Under the pieces are notes generated by a model. It worked only from the letters and a program-made list of their open reading frames with translations. It was not told where the DNA came from and ran no database searches. A program made the position numbers and the translations under genes. From positions 62,001-126,000 of the forward strand of contig JACDDA010000002.1 of the NCBI GenBank assembly GCA_013817245.1: a stretch of DNA of 64,000 nt, given 5' to 3'. The number at the start of each line of letters is the position of its first letter. Position 1 is the stretch's first letter. Below, piece by piece: positions 60,814-64,000 of the stretch. Source of the stretch: Gammaproteobacteria bacterium. Its GTDB lineage: Bacteria > Pseudomonadota > Gammaproteobacteria > HTCC5015.

Positions 60814-61614
60814 TTAAAGTGACATAAAGTCTGAATATTGTGCGTCTAAGCGGATCCCGAAATATTGTTGTAATGCTTGAATATAATCTTCTCCGGGCGG
60901 CAAGATAATATTCTCTATGTTGCCGTCACGATAAATAGTCAAATTGAAATTGATTAACGTAATACGCCCCCAGCTTTGTGCTAACGCTAACCAACGACGT
61001 TTTCTAAAAGGTGAGTCAGGCCAAGTGGAAGTGAAATGATTAGCCATAATAAAATCAACCGGCAAAGTTGTCTCATCGGCAAAAGTATATAAGTCTAGCC
61101 ACTGACCGTGCGATTCTTTTTGTAATACCGTATTAACGCCGTCTTGCTGAAAACGAAAGCAGTCACCAAATTGTTCAAAAATTTGATCGACTATTAGAGG
61201 AATAGGTTTGCGCAAACCCGGACCACCAAAACCGACATCTGTTAACCAGCGCTGTCCGTCGATAGTGACAAATAAAATTTGATGCGTACGTGGACCAGAA
61301 GCACCCCATGGATTGTTATAAAGCACTCTGGCGATATGTCGCTGTACGATAAAACCAAAACTTTCTAATGCCAGTGCTAATAATTCATTGAGTTCAAAAC
61401 AATAACCGCCGCGTACTTGATAAATCAATTTATTAAATAAACTAAGCGGGTCAGTTTTAATTTCTCGGCTTAAATGAATATCTAAATTTTCAAAAGGCAA
61501 TTTATAAAGTTGACGTGTGTGCAGCGCAAACAAACGCTCATGAATGTCATCGGGCAATTCATCGAGACCAATCCGCGCTAAATAATCGATTTGTGGAAAA
61601 GAGACGGTGTTCAT
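60814..61614 (-). CDS. nat: Arylamine N-acetyltransferase
   Basis: Acetyl-CoA dependent transferase of 266 aa. The Cys-His-Asp triad is intact: Cys72 in RGGYCFELN, His111 in PRTHQILF and Asp126 in LTDVGFGG. Physiological substrates in bacteria vary. It begins 3 bases after ctpA, so it is probably cotranscribed with envC-ctpA. Confidence 0.93.
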   Translation of the reverse strand: MNTVSFPQIDYLARIGLDELPDDIHERLFALHTRQLYKLPFENLDIHLSREIKTDPLSLFNKLIYQVRGGYCFELNELLALALESFGFIVQRHIARVLYNNPWGASGPRTHQILFVTIDGQRWLTDVGFGGPGLRKPIPLIVDQIFEQFGDCFRFQQDGVNTVLQKESHGQWLDLYTFADETTLPVDFIMANHFTSTWPDSPFRKRRWLALAQSWGRITLINFNLTIYRDGNIENIILPPGEDYIQALQQYFGIRLDAQYSDFMSL

Positions 61615-61617
61615 ATT

Positions 61618-62919
61618 CTATGGGTTACGCGTATTAAGCGTCATGCCTTTAAGCACGGTAAGTGCTTGATATAAAGCAAAATCACTTTCTACCAAATCGG
61701 CATTAGTTTTAAGATCATCTTTAGATTTTTTATCGTCGAGATTCTCTAAATGCCGACTTAGATCGCCTTCATGCACAGAACCTAAGGTTTCATTCACTAC
61801 AGAAACATTCAGCTGTTTTAATTCAATATCCGGTTCAATGCCGTGAGCTTGTATGGAAACACCGGCTGGCGTGTAATAACGCGCGGTGGTTAATTTTACC
61901 GCAGTACCATTTCCTAAGGCTTCGATGGTTTGTACGGAGCCTTTGCCAAACGTGCGTTGACCCATAATGACTGCGCGTTTATGATCTTTGAGCGCGCCGG
62001 CAACAATTTCCGATGCGGATGCCGAGCCTTCGTTGACTAATAAAACAATAGGCGCGCCGTTGAGTAAGTCGCCAGCATGGGCTTGGTATTCTTCAATATT
62101 TTTATTAATGTTCCGACCTTTTAAACTAACAATCATGCCTTTGTCTAAAAAGAAATCGGAAATATCAATGGCTGCTTGCAGCACGCCGCCAGGATTGCTG
62201 CGCATATCTAATATTAAGCCTTTAATGGGCTGTTTATTTTCTTTAATTAATTGCGTTAAACCTTTTTCTAAATCTGCAGCGGTGTGCGATTGAAACTGCG
62301 CAACACGCACATAAGCAAAATCTTTTTCTATTAATTTAGTACGCACACTGCGTGATTTGATAATGGCGCGCTCTAAGGAAATTTTCTTAGGCTCGTCGCT
62401 GTTGGTGCGCAGAATAGTCAACGTCACGGTGGAGCCAGGTTTGCCGCGCAGTAATTCAATCGCTTCATTAAAATTTAAACCTTTAATAGGTTTATCATCG
62501 ATGCGAATAATAATATCGCCGGGAAGAATGCCGGCGCGTTTTGCAGGGGTATCATCAATCGGTGAAATAACTTTAATAAATCCGTCTTCCATACTGATTT
62601 CAATGCCGAGTCCGCCAAATTCACCGGTGGTTTCACTTTGTAATTCTTCAAAGTCTGCTTTATTAAGATACGCGGAGTGCGGATCTAAACCTGCCAACAT
62701 GCCGGCGATCGCATTTTCTAATAATGTTTTACTATCAACTTCGTCAACGTAATTATTTTTTACTAGACTCATGATATTGGCAAAGTCTTGTACTGATTCA
62801 TAAAGGCCGCTGTTGTTCTTAGTGGAAGCGACTGCTGCTGTATCCGCTAATACCATTTGCATACTGCCGACCAAAATAGTTATTAGCGCTAAACCAGAAA
62901 TGAGTCGTGAATGTTTCAT
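61618..62919 (-). CDS. ctpA: Carboxy-terminal processing protease CtpA (S41)
   Basis: Periplasmic serine protease of 433 aa. Signal peptide (1-25), PDZ domain (about 100-175, GLGIEISMEDGFIKVISPID), and S41 core with the catalytic dyad Ser301 in NEGSASASEIVAGAL and Lys326 in GQRTFGKGSVQ. It may process peptidoglycan hydrolase regulators. It follows envC by 14 bases. Confidence 0.95.
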   Translation of the reverse strand: MKHSRLISGLALITILVGSMQMVLADTAAVASTKNNSGLYESVQDFANIMSLVKNNYVDEVDSKTLLENAIAGMLAGLDPHSAYLNKADFEELQSETTGEFGGLGIEISMEDGFIKVISPIDDTPAKRAGILPGDIIIRIDDKPIKGLNFNEAIELLRGKPGSTVTLTILRTNSDEPKKISLERAIIKSRSVRTKLIEKDFAYVRVAQFQSHTAADLEKGLTQLIKENKQPIKGLILDMRSNPGGVLQAAIDISDFFLDKGMIVSLKGRNINKNIEEYQAHAGDLLNGAPIVLLVNEGSASASEIVAGALKDHKRAVIMGQRTFGKGSVQTIEALGNGTAVKLTTARYYTPAGVSIQAHGIEPDIELKQLNVSVVNETLGSVHEGDLSRHLENLDDKKSKDDLKTNADLVESDFALYQALTVLKGMTLNTRNP

Positions 62920-62933
62920 GCGGTACCTTTGCG

Positions 62934-64000
62934 TTAACGTTTTGTTTGACGATTAAGCCATTTAATAGGATCAGTGGGAACGCCATTGTGTCGGATCTCG
63001 AAATATAAAGCAGTTTGGTTTTGGCCGCCACTGTCGCCCACAGTGCCAACCGTTTCATTAACGTTGACCCAATCGCCACTTTGTTTTAACAGTTCACGGT
63101 TTTGTGCGTACAAAGACATATAACCATTTTGATGATCTAAAATCAGTAACAAACCAAAACCGGATAACCAATCTGCAAATACCACACGACCAGGAGAAAC
63201 AGCGCGTACCGTTTCACCGGCCGGCGCGGCAATGCGTAAACCGCGCCAGCGTAAATCACCAATGCCTTTTGCTTCGCCAAAACGATTTAACAATGTGCCT
63301 TTTACTGGCCAGCCGAGTTGACCTTTTTGTTTGGTAAAGTCGATTGGCTTGGTGTTAATGCTCGCTTTAGGCGGAATATCGGCAAACAATTTTTTTAATG
63401 AGCCCAGTAATTTTTGTAATTGCTGTTCATCTTGACGAAGTCGCGCGAGTTGATTTTTAGAAGTATTAATTTCTTTGCTTAAAGCGCTAACCGCCTGGTT
63501 ACGAATGGCTAATTGTTTTTCCAGCGCGAGCTTTTCTTTCTGTTGAGAAGTTTTGATGATAGTTAAATCAGCCAAAGTATGTTTAATCGCTAACTCATTA
63601 TTACGCAATGCGATTAAATTAGTTTCAGTGGTTTTAATCGCGCTTAAGCGCGCATTACTCAAATAATTGTAATACGTTAGTACGCGATTAACGGAAGCAG
63701 GATCTTGTAAATTAAGCAGTAGTTTTAATTGCTCATCATGTCCCGCCATATACGCCATGCGCAGCATATCGCCGAGTTGATTTTGATGTTGTTGGCGGAC
63801 AGCTTCTAATTGCCCACGTTCTTTCCGTAATTGTTGTAGTTTTTGTTCCGCGCGCTGGGATTGTTTTTCAAGGCCGCGTAGATTTTTACGAATGTTACTT
63901 AACGATAACTCCGTCGCGCGTACTTGTTTTGCTGCGTTGGAGCGTTGTGTTTGTTGTTGTGATAAATTTTGACTGAGCTGCTGAATTTCTTGCCGCACTT
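62934..64000 (-). CDS. envC: Murein hydrolase activator EnvC (5' end beyond window)
   Basis: M23/LytM-family protein, open at the right edge; the N-terminal signal lies outside. About 190 residues of coiled coil (QEIQQLSQNLSQQQTQRSN onward) precede the LytM domain: GEAKGIGDLRWRGLRIAAPAG, ILDHQNGYMSLYAQN and YFEIRHNGVPTDPIKWL. The zinc ligands of active LytM enzymes (HxxxD and HxH) are missing, as in EnvC, which activates amidases AmiA/B at division instead of cutting peptidoglycan. Cotranscribed with ctpA. Confidence 0.92.
   Translation of the reverse strand, partial: VRQEIQQLSQNLSQQQTQRSNAAKQVRATELSLSNIRKNLRGLEKQSQRAEQKLQQLRKERGQLEAVRQQHQNQLGDMLRMAYMAGHDEQLKLLLNLQDPASVNRVLTYYNYLSNARLSAIKTTETNLIALRNNELAIKHTLADLTIIKTSQQKEKLALEKQLAIRNQAVSALSKEINTSKNQLARLRQDEQQLQKLLGSLKKLFADIPPKASINTKPIDFTKQKGQLGWPVKGTLLNRFGEAKGIGDLRWRGLRIAAPAGETVRAVSPGRVVFADWLSGFGLLLILDHQNGYMSLYAQNRELLKQSGDWVNVNETVGTVGDSGGQNQTALYFEIRHNGVPTDPIKWLNRQTKR

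Overview
This window is chromosomal DNA from a gammaproteobacterium with moderate to low GC, sampled around its replication origin. Evidence is the classical origin cluster (rpmH-rnpA-yidD-yidC-mnmE diverging from dnaA-dnaN-recF-gyrB, then mnmG, rsmG, parA-parB, the whole F1Fo ATP synthase operon and glmU-glmS), the Gram-negative envelope genes (EnvC, TonB-free lipoproteins, MSHA-type pilus assembly) and a complete System I cytochrome c maturation operon. The genus cannot be read from the sequence alone. No tRNA, rRNA, CRISPR array, prophage or transposase gene was seen.

Layout. 1-5.2 kb: ccmABCDEFG on the minus strand, with ccmG cut by the left edge. 5.2-20.4 kb: pilus region. It holds a lone prepilin, a sensor kinase on the plus strand, and a tightly overlapping minus-strand operon that begins with a sigma-54 response regulator and continues with MshM, L, N, E, G, I, J and K-like proteins, a PilX/GspK-like protein and a prepilin. 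20.4-22.8 kb: trmL, a glycosidase-like lipoprotein and a SlyD/FKBP prolyl isomerase on the plus strand. 22.8-23.4 kb: a gene-free 560-bp element with 62-bp imperfect terminal inverted repeats and internal nested hairpins. 23.4-30.7 kb: minus-strand genes for a peroxiredoxin-like lipoprotein, UbiD, exonuclease III, an SH3 membrane protein, oligopeptidase A, a GIDE/EF-hand protein and LemA. 30.7-37.0 kb: gyrB, recF, dnaN, dnaA on the minus strand. 37.2-43.7 kb: rpmH to mnmG on the plus strand. 43.7-47.0 kb: four accessory genes. 47.0-60.0 kb: rsmG, parAB, atpIBEFHAGDC, glmUS. 60.0-64.0 kb: a small protein kinase-like protein, then nat, ctpA and envC on the minus strand, with envC cut by the right edge.

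How it works together. Transcription diverges at about 37.0-37.25 kb, and perfect DnaA boxes flank dnaA on both sides, so the replication origin very probably lies in the dnaA-dnaN or dnaA-rpmH gap. ParA and ParB are encoded 10 kb to the right. Two near-consensus parS sites lie inside recF, about 3-4 kb to the left of the proposed origin, giving a complete origin-segregation system in one window. The ccm operon would mature c-type cytochromes such as the diheme protein at 44.9 kb. The pilus operon carries its own regulator at its head, and the most likely partner kinase is encoded convergently at its far end.

Points most worth a second look are the 560-bp inverted-repeat element, the rearranged MSHA-like locus with its PrsK/PrsR-like pair, the pair of parS sites in recF, the terminator-like hairpin directly in front of ccmA, and the gyrB-lemA-GIDE/EF-hand gene string. 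None was tested by database search; functions rest on motifs and synteny.
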